From: ZC4RG30 sp041168985
GTDB lineage: Bacteria; Pseudomonadota; Gammaproteobacteria; Steroidobacterales; Steroidobacteraceae
Length of the DNA stretch: 11,638 nt
Direction: 5' to 3'
Assembly: GCA_041168985.1 (NCBI GenBank)
Contig: JBEEKA010000187.1
Span: 1 to 11,638 of the forward strand
Position numbers and translations under genes: made by a program. Under the pieces are notes generated by a model. It made no database searches, had not been told where the DNA came from, and saw only the letters and a list, made by a program, of their open reading frames with translations. This document shows positions 1 to 5,547 of the stretch, piece after piece (position 1 is the first letter of the stretch; the number at the start of each line of letters is the position of its first letter).

Positions 1-178
1 AGGATTGATTCGGTCCCGCGGTATGTTTTCGATGGTAAGCCGACTTCTCGGGTCATCTTGATGCTAGGGAGCCCTGATGATTCGAACCGACGGTTGGGTT
101 CCCAAGTGCATCGGAAACACCCCAAAACCGCGAACCTCACCGGATCTTTGCAAACCGAGAAACTCGGGTAGAAGTCCC
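1..178. other. Unassigned, lower-GC left flank with no supported gene
   Basis: No gene is recognised here. Plus frame 1 is open from the left edge to a TAG at 169-171 (56 codons), so the end of a gene entering from the left is possible. However, its third codon positions are only about 60% G/C, far below the genes in this window, and the translated text resembles no family I know. On the minus strand an ATG at 54-56 opens a frame running off the left edge, without a Shine-Dalgarno sequence. Neither frame is good enough to call. The stretch also contains a tRNA-like fragment at 79-105, listed separately. Confidence 0.5.
79..105 (-). repeat. Degenerate partial copy of the tRNA-Ser T-arm and variable arm
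   Basis: Plus-strand bases 79-98 match bases 306-324 inside the tRNA-Ser gene at 18 of 20 aligned columns (one mismatch, one single-base gap). They include a perfect 10-base run, gattcgaacc. The match covers the 3' side of the variable arm, the 5' T-stem strand and the T-loop. Next to it, 94-105 forms a small inverted repeat (ttggg/cccaa) where the tRNA has its long variable arm. The other T-stem strand does not pair, and no acceptor or anticodon arm is visible, so it is not a working tRNA. It may be a decayed attachment-site copy left by an element that used the tRNA gene, or chance similarity helped by the conserved T-loop. Confidence 0.35.
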
Positions 179-205
179 AAAAGAAAAGGCGCCCGAAGGC
201 GCCTT
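179..205 (-). terminator. Rho-independent terminator of tRNA-Ser
   Basis: Read on the minus strand, the sequence forms a perfect 8-bp stem AAGGCGCC/GGCGCCTT (205-198 with 193-186) closed by a stable TTCG tetraloop and followed by TTCTTTT. It lies about 85 bases beyond the 3' end of the tRNA-Ser gene in its direction of transcription, with no gene between. The obvious role is ending the tRNA transcript. Confidence 0.85.
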
Positions 206-212
206 GGCATCG

Positions 213-240
213 ATAGCGGTGGTCGAAACTCGCTATTTTT
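213..240 (+). terminator. Possible weak plus-strand terminator
   Basis: An inverted repeat atagcg/cgctat (213-218 with 231-236) has a 12-base loop and is followed by a run of five T (236-240). It could end a plus-strand transcript coming from the left of the window. The stem is short and the loop large, so it may only be an incidental hairpin in the tRNA-Ser 3' trailer. Confidence 0.3.
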
Positions 241-290
241 CCCCTGCATTTTCAAGGCAGTAGAGAGACATCTCTGCCTGGGCAGGTTAG

Positions 291-380
<90 letters not shown>

Positions 381-392
381 GGTGGGCTGCGC

Positions 393-398
393 ATTGTA
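393..398 (-). promoter_or_regulatory. -10 element of the tRNA-Ser promoter
   Basis: The minus strand reads TACAAT, one base from the TATAAT consensus, and would start transcription about six bases before the mature tRNA 5' end at 380. The best -35 at 17-base spacing is weak (CTGGCT, 416-421). The bases after the -10 are GC-rich (GCGCAGCCC), the discriminator type of stable-RNA promoters under stringent (ppGpp/DksA) control. That regulation is inferred. Confidence 0.6.
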
Positions 399-423
399 CA
401 CGTCCCGGCGCCGGTAGCCAGCC

Positions 424-432
424 TGTTATCCT
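424..432 (+). promoter_or_regulatory. Candidate extended -10 promoter of mltF
   Basis: TGTTATCCT fits an extended -10 (TGn followed by TATCCT, four of six consensus bases). It would place the start point near 439, about 30 bases before the mltF GTG. No convincing -35 lies at the right distance. It is back to back with the tRNA-Ser promoter. Weak evidence. Confidence 0.3.
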
Positions 433-453
433 TCCGCATCGGACCCGGCCTTC

Positions 454-459
454 GGGAGG
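454..459 (+). promoter_or_regulatory. Shine-Dalgarno sequence fixing the mltF GTG start
   Basis: GGGAGG lies eight bases before the GTG at 468 and is the reason for choosing this non-ATG start, which also gives a complete lipoprotein signal. Confidence 0.75.
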
Positions 460-467
460 CTGCAAAC

Positions 468-1838
468 GTGTTGGGATTCGCGACCAGACGGGCACGCTCG
501 CTGGCCGTGCTGGCTGCGGGGGCGCTTCTCGCAGGCTGCAGCAATGGCCCGCCGGCGCTGGAAACCATCCAGGCCCGGCACCAGCTGAATGTCGCGACGC
601 TCAACAGCCCGACCACCTATTACCAAGGGGCGCATGGGCCGCAGGGGGCCGAATACCAGCTTGCCCTCGCCTTCGCCGCCTCGCTGGGCGTGAAGCTCAA
701 CATGTACGTCGTGCCGGACATGCCGGCGCTTCGCGCCGAACTCAAGTCGGGACGGGCGGACATCGTCGCCGCCGGCATCACGCCCGACACCTCCTGGGCC
801 CGGGACGGACGCCAGTGCTCGCCCTACCAGGAAATCCCGCAACTGGTCGTGGGGAAGCGCGGCAAGGCACGCATCCGCAATGTCGCGTCGCTGGTGGGCA
901 AGCATATCGTCGTCAGCAAGGACAGCCCGCAGGTGCGCATCCTGGACGGGCTTCGCGCCAAGGGCCTCCGCGGCCTGCAGTGGGAAGCGGTGTCGCACCC
1001 GCAGGCCGATCCGCTGGACCTCGTTTCGGACGGCTCGGCCGACTATGCGGTGGTGGACGCGAACGAGTTCCTCTACGCGCAGCACCTCTACCCGGGCGTC
1101 TCGGTGTCCTTCAAGCTGCCCGACACGCGCGAGTCACGCTGGATGGTGGGCCGGGACGCGGATGACCTGCTCCGGCGGGTCAATGCCTTCCTGGACGAAC
1201 TCCGCAACGACAACGGACTTGCGCCACTCCTTGCGGCCGCGACGCCGGAAAGCCCGGAGTTCGAATTCCAGGTGTCGCAACGCCTGCAGCGCGACATCGA
1301 GCTTGAATTGCCGGCCCTGCGCCCGCATTTCGAGGAGGCGGCGAAGGAAACCGGCACGGACTGGCGGATCCTCGCTGCGCTGGGTTATGCGGAATCCAAG
1401 TGGCAGCGGGCGGCGGTGTCGGCCGATGGAGCCGTGGGCGTCATGATGCTGCTGCCGGACACCGCCACGTTGCTGGGCGTCTCGGACCGGGGCGACGCGC
1501 GCGAGAACATCCTTGCGGGCGCGCGCTATTTCAACCGCGTGCGGGACCAGATCCCGGACGTGATCGTGGAGCCCGACCGGACCTGGTTCACGCTGGCCGC
1601 CTACAACGTGGGTTACAGCCACCTGGAGGATGCGCGCGTCCTGGCGCAACGGAACCGCAAGGACCCGAACTCCTGGAATGACGTGAAGGAAGCGCTGCCA
1701 CTGCTGGCACGCGACGAGTACTACCTGTCGGCCAAGCACGGCTATGCGCGCGGCTGGGAACCGGTCCGGATGGTGGAGAACGTGCAGCTGTTCCTGAAGC
1801 TGCTGGAGTGGCGGGCCGATCCCGCGGAGAAACGCTAG
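468..1838 (+). CDS. mltF: Membrane-bound lytic murein transglycosylase F (lipoprotein)
   Basis: Cleaves the MurNAc-GlcNAc bond of peptidoglycan, releasing 1,6-anhydroMurNAc muropeptides from the inner face of the outer membrane. The 456-residue protein begins with a lipoprotein signal ending in the lipobox LAGC. Cys24 would be the lipidated residue, and Ser25 after it favours outer-membrane sorting. Residues about 30-270 form a periplasmic solute-binding (SBP_bac_3-like) domain, which in the Pseudomonas enzyme senses muropeptides. Residues about 285-410 form the SLT domain. Glu309 in the YAESKW motif is the expected catalytic acid, followed by GVMMLLPDTA and AAYNVGYSHL, typical of MltF. Length is somewhat under the 518 residues of E. 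coli MltF. Translation starts at GTG with a good Shine-Dalgarno. The stop abuts the ybeD start, so the two are probably cotranscribed. Confidence 0.93.
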   Translation: MLGFATRRARSLAVLAAGALLAGCSNGPPALETIQARHQLNVATLNSPTTYYQGAHGPQGAEYQLALAFAASLGVKLNMYVVPDMPALRAELKSGRADIVAAGITPDTSWARDGRQCSPYQEIPQLVVGKRGKARIRNVASLVGKHIVVSKDSPQVRILDGLRAKGLRGLQWEAVSHPQADPLDLVSDGSADYAVVDANEFLYAQHLYPGVSVSFKLPDTRESRWMVGRDADDLLRRVNAFLDELRNDNGLAPLLAAATPESPEFEFQVSQRLQRDIELELPALRPHFEEAAKETGTDWRILAALGYAESKWQRAAVSADGAVGVMMLLPDTATLLGVSDRGDARENILAGARYFNRVRDQIPDVIVEPDRTWFTLAAYNVGYSHLEDARVLAQRNRKDPNSWNDVKEALPLLARDEYYLSAKHGYARGWEPVRMVENVQLFLKLLEWRADPAEKR

Positions 1839-2099
1839 ATGGAACCGGAGAAGATCACATTCCCCTGCGACTACCCCGTGAAGGTGGTTTCGTACGCGCG
1901 CGATGGCTTGCGTGAGCAGCTGGATGCGATCTTCGTCGGCCACTTCGGCGAGTTCGAGGCGCACCGCGTGACGGTGCGCGCTTCCGCGCAATCGAACTTC
2001 GTCGCCTACACCTACCTGATGGTCGTGCAGCACGTCGACCAGCTGTCGGCGCTGCATGGCCAGCTGAAGGAAACCGACGGCGTCGTGATGGTGCTCTAG
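1839..2099 (+). CDS. ybeD: UPF0250/DUF493 family protein YbeD
   Basis: Small 86-residue ACT-like protein of the YbeD family. The biochemical role is not established. In many gammaproteobacteria the gene sits beside lipB, and a link to lipoate metabolism has been suggested from that context. The family pattern is clear: an N-terminal FPCDYPVKV strand, a central acidic/aromatic segment, and a C-terminal end in VVMVL close to E. coli VKMVL. The ATG follows the mltF TAG without a gap, and GGAGA at 1826-1830 inside mltF is its ribosome-binding site. Its stop overlaps the lipB stop by four bases in tail-to-tail orientation. The lipB neighbourhood is therefore kept, but ybeD is inverted relative to lipB compared with enterics. 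Confidence 0.88.
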   Translation: MEPEKITFPCDYPVKVVSYARDGLREQLDAIFVGHFGEFEAHRVTVRASAQSNFVAYTYLMVVQHVDQLSALHGQLKETDGVVMVL

Positions 2100-2725
2100 C
2101 CCGCGCGTGCTTCGCGGGCCGCAGTCTCTTCGAGCTGCCGCAGGATCACCGGGCCGATCGCATCGGCCACGGCCCGCACGTCATCCGGCCCCCCGAGCGA
2201 CGACAGCTGCGTGACGGCGAGTCCCGCCATGCCGCAGGGGTTGATGCGCGAGAACGGCGACAGGTCCATCGCGACGTTCATCGCAAGCCCGTGGTAACTG
2301 GCGTGCCGCCGGATGCGCAGGCCAATGCTCGCGAGCTTGGCGCCCTGCACGTAGACGCCCGGCGCGTCACGGCGACCGATGGCCTCGATCCCGAATCGCT
2401 TCACGTATTCGATGACCGCGTTTTCCAGCGCCGTCACGAGGCCGCGCACACTGATGCCGAGCCGCCGCACGTCGACGAGCGGATAGGCGACCAGCTGCCC
2501 CGGACCGTGGTAGGTCACCTGCCCGCCCCGGTCAATCTGCACGAGCGGTATATTGCCCGGCGCCAGCACGTGCGAGCGATCGGCGGCCAGGCCCAGCGTG
2601 AAGACCGGCGGATGCTCGAGCAGCCAGATTTCGTCCGGCGTTTCCGGGCCGCGCTCGTCGGTAAAGCGCTGCATCGCATGCAAGGTGGGCTCGTAGTCCA
2701 CGCGCCCGAGCCAACGCAGGATCAT
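2096..2725 (-). CDS. lipB: Octanoyl-[acyl-carrier-protein]:protein N-octanoyltransferase
   Basis: Transfers the octanoyl group from octanoyl-ACP to the lipoyl-domain lysine of the 2-oxoacid dehydrogenases and GcvH. This is the first step of endogenous lipoate synthesis and takes place in the cytoplasm. The 209-residue protein has the family blocks GGQVTYHGPGQLVAYPL, GAKLASIG with catalytic Lys130, and NPCGM with catalytic Cys164 (equivalent to E. coli Lys135 and Cys169). The start at 2725 (MILRWLG) matches family length; the open frame extends further upstream but only through lipA in another frame. It lies 13 bases after the lipA stop with no clear Shine-Dalgarno, so translational coupling is likely. 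Its last four bases overlap the convergent ybeD stop. Confidence 0.95.
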   Translation of the reverse strand: MILRWLGRVDYEPTLHAMQRFTDERGPETPDEIWLLEHPPVFTLGLAADRSHVLAPGNIPLVQIDRGGQVTYHGPGQLVAYPLVDVRRLGISVRGLVTALENAVIEYVKRFGIEAIGRRDAPGVYVQGAKLASIGLRIRRHASYHGLAMNVAMDLSPFSRINPCGMAGLAVTQLSSLGGPDDVRAVADAIGPVILRQLEETAAREARAG

Positions 2726-2738
2726 GCCGGCCCGGCCG

Positions 2739-3782
2739 TCAGGCGCCGTCGCGCAGACCCGCGCCGTTGCCGGCCAGTGCCTGTTCCGCGCGATAGCTGG
2801 AACGCACCATCGGCCCCGACACGCACTCGCGGAAACCTCGGCGCAGTCCCTCCTCGCGATACCGGTCGAATTCCTCCGGTGGGATGAACCGCGCGACGGG
2901 CTGGTGGTTCGCCGTGGGACGCAGGTACTGGCCCAGCGTGAGGATGTCGACGTTGGCCGCGCGCAGGTCGTCCATGCATTGCAGGATCTCGTCCGGCGTT
3001 TCGCCAAGCCCCAGCATGAGGCTGGATTTCGTGAGCACGTCGGGGCGATGCGACTTCGCGTGTTTCAGCACGGCCAGCGTCTGGGCATAGCCCGCGCGCG
3101 CATCCCGGATCGGATGCGTCAGCCGTTCGACCGTTTCGACGTTCTGCGCGAAGACCGTGAGCCCCGACTCGACCACCGTCTCGACGTCTTTCAGGACGCC
3201 TTGGAAATCGGGCGTCAGCGCTTCGACGGCGGTCTGCGGACTGCGCTGCCGGATCGCACGGATACAGGCGGCGTAATGCCCGGCGCCGCCATCCGGCAGG
3301 TCATCGCGGTTCACGGACGTGAGCACGATGTAGGACAGCTTCATCAGGGCGACGCTCTCGGCCACGTTGGTCGGTTCGTCGGCATCGAGCCAGCCGCGCG
3401 GATTGCCCGTGTCGACGGAACAGAAACGGCAGGCCCGCGTGCACACGGCGCCCATCAGCATCACGGTCGCGGTGCCGGCGTTCCAGCATTCGCCGATGTT
3501 CGGGCACTTGGCTTCCTCGCAGACCGTCGCGAGCCGGTGCTCATGGACCGTGCGGCGCACGAAGTCGTAGCGCACGCCGCTGGCCGGCAGGGCCTTGAGC
3601 CAGCGCGGCTTGCCTGAACTGCTGTTGATGCCTGCACCCAGCGCAGCGGGGTCGCGCGGCTTCTGGCCGTCGCGGATCGCGGTGAACCCCTGGGGCGTCA
3701 CGTACTTCTCGCCGCTGCGCGCATCGGTGCCGAAGGGCGCAGCCGGCTCGACCACGACGCCGATGCCTTTGAGATCAGCCAT
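2739..3782 (-). CDS. lipA: Lipoyl synthase (radical SAM)
   Basis: Inserts two sulfur atoms at C6 and C8 of protein-bound octanoyl chains to give lipoyl groups, using S-adenosylmethionine and two [4Fe-4S] clusters. The 347-residue protein shows the auxiliary-cluster motif CEEAKCPNIGEC (Cys88, Cys93, Cys99), the radical SAM motif CTRACRFC (Cys114, Cys118, Cys121) and the C-terminal RSSY (327-330), whose serine ligates the auxiliary cluster. It is about 25 residues longer than the E. coli enzyme, mainly at the N-terminus, as in several non-enteric relatives. The ATG has a Shine-Dalgarno at 3791-3795 within murU, and the gene overlaps the murU end by eight bases. It is the third gene of the amgK-murU-lipA-lipB run. 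Confidence 0.97.
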   Translation of the reverse strand: MADLKGIGVVVEPAAPFGTDARSGEKYVTPQGFTAIRDGQKPRDPAALGAGINSSSGKPRWLKALPASGVRYDFVRRTVHEHRLATVCEEAKCPNIGECWNAGTATVMLMGAVCTRACRFCSVDTGNPRGWLDADEPTNVAESVALMKLSYIVLTSVNRDDLPDGGAGHYAACIRAIRQRSPQTAVEALTPDFQGVLKDVETVVESGLTVFAQNVETVERLTHPIRDARAGYAQTLAVLKHAKSHRPDVLTKSSLMLGLGETPDEILQCMDDLRAANVDILTLGQYLRPTANHQPVARFIPPEEFDRYREEGLRRGFRECVSGPMVRSSYRAEQALAGNGAGLRDGA

Positions 3783-4485
3783 TCACGCCATCCTTTGAAG
3801 GGTCGGCATCGTCGCATGCAGCAAGTAGGGCGTCGAGATCGGCCAGTCGCTCCGGCGTTCCGACGTCGATCCACAAGCCGTCATGGCGCTGCCCGCCCAG
3901 CCGTCCGGAATTCCGTGCAGTCCTAAGGAGCGGCGCAAGCGGAAATCGACCGGGCTGCTGGCCCGCAAAGAGCGCGGGATGCAAGATGGAAATTCCGGAA
4001 AACGTCAGCGAAACGCCGCTTCCAGCGACGATTCTGCCACCATCGAGCGAGAAATCGCCCTTGAGGTTATGCGACGGATTGGGAACCAGCACGAGCTGGC
4101 CAAGGTCGCCCGGCATCAGACGCAGCGCCGCGAAGTCCACCTCGGCAAAGACATCGCCATTGACGAGCAGGAAGGGCTCTGGCCCCAGCAGCGGCAGGGC
4201 GCGGTGGATGCCTCCTCCCGTCTCCAGCGCAGGCCAGGGTTCCGGGCTGTACCGGATCGACAGCCCCCATCGGCCGCCATCACCCAGCGCCGCCGGGATC
4301 TGCTCGCCCAGCCAGCTGGTATTGATGACGACTTCGCGGAACCCCGCCGCAGCGAGTCGCTCCAGGTGCCACGCGATGAGGGGCTTGCCGGCCACCGGAA
4401 GCAGCGGCTTGGGCGTCACGTCCGTCAGGGGACGCATGCGGTCCCCGCGGCCCGCCGCCAGCAGCATGACTTTCGCCGGGCGCAA
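3775..4485 (-). CDS. murU: N-acetylmuramate alpha-1-phosphate uridylyltransferase
   Basis: Converts MurNAc-1-phosphate and UTP to UDP-MurNAc in the recycling route that bypasses de novo synthesis through MurA and so confers some intrinsic fosfomycin tolerance. The protein is a short nucleotidyltransferase of about 236 residues. From this start it has the nucleotide loop LLAAGRGDRM (8-17), TPKPLLPVAGKPL, VINTSWLGEQ, the metal-binding NGD (109-111) and a late DVGTPERL. The start is uncertain. TTG at 4485, one base past the amgK stop, gives an N-terminus (MRPAKVMLLAAG) like known MurU. The ATG at 4467 would leave almost no residues before the first strand, and the ATG at 4512 would overlap amgK by 26 bases. 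No strong ribosome-binding site favours any of them. A general sugar-1-phosphate nucleotidyltransferase is the alternative, but amgK next door supports MurU. Confidence 0.9.
   Translation of the reverse strand: MRPAKVMLLAAGRGDRMRPLTDVTPKPLLPVAGKPLIAWHLERLAAAGFREVVINTSWLGEQIPAALGDGGRWGLSIRYSPEPWPALETGGGIHRALPLLGPEPFLLVNGDVFAEVDFAALRLMPGDLGQLVLVPNPSHNLKGDFSLDGGRIVAGSGVSLTFSGISILHPALFAGQQPGRFPLAPLLRTARNSGRLGGQRHDGLWIDVGTPERLADLDALLAACDDADPSKDGVNG
3791..3795 (-). promoter_or_regulatory. Shine-Dalgarno sequence of lipA inside murU
   Basis: On the minus strand AAGGA lies eight bases before the lipA ATG and within the last murU codons. It supports the 3782 start and therefore the eight-base overlap of the two genes. 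Confidence 0.6.
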
Positions 4486-4486
4486 G

Positions 4487-5524
4487 TCAGTGCCCAGCCC
4501 GCGCCCGCGCATTCGCCGCGGGCAAGCCAGGCAGCAGCCGCGTCTCGACGAAGCGGCTGTACGCCGCCAGCTCGGGGAATCGGGCGACGGTTTCGCGCAC
4601 GTAGCCCAGCACCAGCGGCAGGTCATCGAGGTAAGCGGGCTTGCCATCACGCCAGTTCAGGCGTGCGAAGATCCCGAGGACCTTGATATGACGCTGTAGC
4701 CCGATCAGGTCGAACCAGCGCAGGTATTCCGACAGGCTGCTGCCCGCGAGCGGGGCGCCGCCCTGCGCGACGAGCCGATCGCGGAAGACCTGCAGCCAGG
4801 CCTCCACGCGGGCGCGCGGCCAGCCGACGTAACAGTCCTTGAGGATCGAGACCGCATCGTAGGCCGCCGGCCCCCGCAGCGCGTCTTGGTAGTCGATGAC
4901 GCCCGGCGAACGCTCGGGCAGCACCATCAGGTTGCGGGAATGGTAATCGCGGTGGACGAACACGCCCGGCTGCGCGAGCGCCTCGTCGATGAGGAACTCT
5001 TCGGCCGCCTCGATCAGCGCCCGGTCCTCGTCGGTCAGGACCAGCCCCAGATGCCGGCCACAGAACCATTCCGGCATCAGGCGCATTTCGCGTCGGAGCA
5101 CGACCGCATCGTAGGGATCGAGCTGCCGCGACGCGTCGAGCCCGCGCACCTGGATCCGGACGAGCGCATCGAGGGCATCGCGATAGAGCAGTTCCGGGTC
5201 CGCGCCCTGGCCGAGTCGCGTCAGCAGGTGCGTCGAGCCCAGGTCCTCCATCAGCAGCAGGCCACGCCGCACGTCGGACTCGTGCACATGGGGCACATGG
5301 ACGCCGCACTGCTCGAGCAGGGCCGTGATCCGCAGGAAGGGCGAGACGTCCTCCTTGTCAGGAGGCGCATCCATCACGACGAAGCTCGGCCCCGCGGCCC
5401 GGGTCACGCGGAAATACCGGCGGAAACTGGCGTCCTCCGACGCCGGAACGACTTCGCAGGGCCCGAGCGACAGGTCGCTGGCCAGCCAGTCACGGATCAT
5501 CTGCAATCGGGTATCGAAAGGCAT
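4487..5524 (-). CDS. amgK: N-acetylmuramate/N-acetylglucosamine 1-kinase AmgK
   Basis: Phosphorylates MurNAc (and GlcNAc) at the anomeric position with ATP, supplying MurU with MurNAc-1-phosphate during peptidoglycan recycling in the cytoplasm. The 345-residue protein has an aminoglycoside-phosphotransferase-like kinase fold. SEDASFRRYFRV near residue 30 and FVVMDAPPDKE follow the AmgK pattern. Brenner's motif HRDYHSRN (191-198) carries the catalytic base Asp193, and IDYQD (210-214) carries the metal ligand Asp211. The MPFDTRLQ start resembles the N-terminus of Pseudomonas AmgK, although Met9 is a possible alternative. It is the first gene of the minus-strand run, 23 bases from the divergent lptD start, and no Shine-Dalgarno precedes it. 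An antibiotic phosphotransferase is much less likely given murU and lptD alongside. Confidence 0.93.
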   Translation of the reverse strand: MPFDTRLQMIRDWLASDLSLGPCEVVPASEDASFRRYFRVTRAAGPSFVVMDAPPDKEDVSPFLRITALLEQCGVHVPHVHESDVRRGLLLMEDLGSTHLLTRLGQGADPELLYRDALDALVRIQVRGLDASRQLDPYDAVVLRREMRLMPEWFCGRHLGLVLTDEDRALIEAAEEFLIDEALAQPGVFVHRDYHSRNLMVLPERSPGVIDYQDALRGPAAYDAVSILKDCYVGWPRARVEAWLQVFRDRLVAQGGAPLAGSSLSEYLRWFDLIGLQRHIKVLGIFARLNWRDGKPAYLDDLPLVLGYVRETVARFPELAAYSRFVETRLLPGLPAANARARAGH

Positions 5525-5529
5525 GGGCC

Positions 5530-5535
5530 ATTATA
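5530..5535 (-). promoter_or_regulatory. -10 element for amgK, possibly giving a leaderless mRNA
   Basis: The minus strand reads TATAAT, a perfect -10 consensus, whose expected start point (about 5523-5524) falls on the amgK ATG itself. No good -35 is seen at 16-18 bases, and there is no TGn extension. The missing Shine-Dalgarno fits a leaderless transcript. Confidence 0.5.
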
Positions 5536-5537
5536 CT
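5532..5537 (+). promoter_or_regulatory. -10 element for lptD, overlapping the amgK -10
   Basis: TATACT (five of six consensus bases) would start transcription near 5544, about four bases before the lptD ATG. It shares four bases with the divergent amgK -10. No clear -35 or sigma-E-type motif was found upstream inside amgK, so a promoter further upstream is also possible. GAGG at 5540-5543 is a weak, closely spaced Shine-Dalgarno. Confidence 0.4.
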
Positions 5538-5547
5538 TCGAGGCCAC

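Noticed and set aside
54..56. ATG on the minus strand starting a gene that runs off the left edge
   Set aside because: Only 18 codons are visible, there is no Shine-Dalgarno, and the encoded residues are not recognisable. It cannot be told from chance.
255..285. Several short inverted repeats (aggcag/ctgcct and nested agaga/tctct) just downstream of the tRNA-Ser gene
   Set aside because: The stems are short and mutually exclusive, with no T-run. They may help 3' processing of the tRNA precursor, but nothing in the sequence shows it.
2099..2119. Perfect 7-bp inverted repeat (gcccgcg/cgcgggc, 7-base loop) at the ybeD/lipB junction as a bidirectional terminator
   Set aside because: Neither side is followed by a T-run and it lies within lipB coding sequence. 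In DNA this GC-rich, a 7-bp stem is weak evidence; it may still fold in RNA.
4487..5524. amgK as an aminoglycoside resistance phosphotransferase
   Set aside because: The kinase fold is shared, but adjacency to murU and lptD and the AmgK-like N-terminus mark a MurNAc/GlcNAc kinase of cell-wall recycling.
5440..5530. A sigma-E-type promoter for lptD inside amgK, as known in E. coli
   Set aside because: I looked for a GGAACTT-like -35 followed by a TCTRA-like -10 at normal spacing. GGAACG near 5445 has no partner at the right distance.
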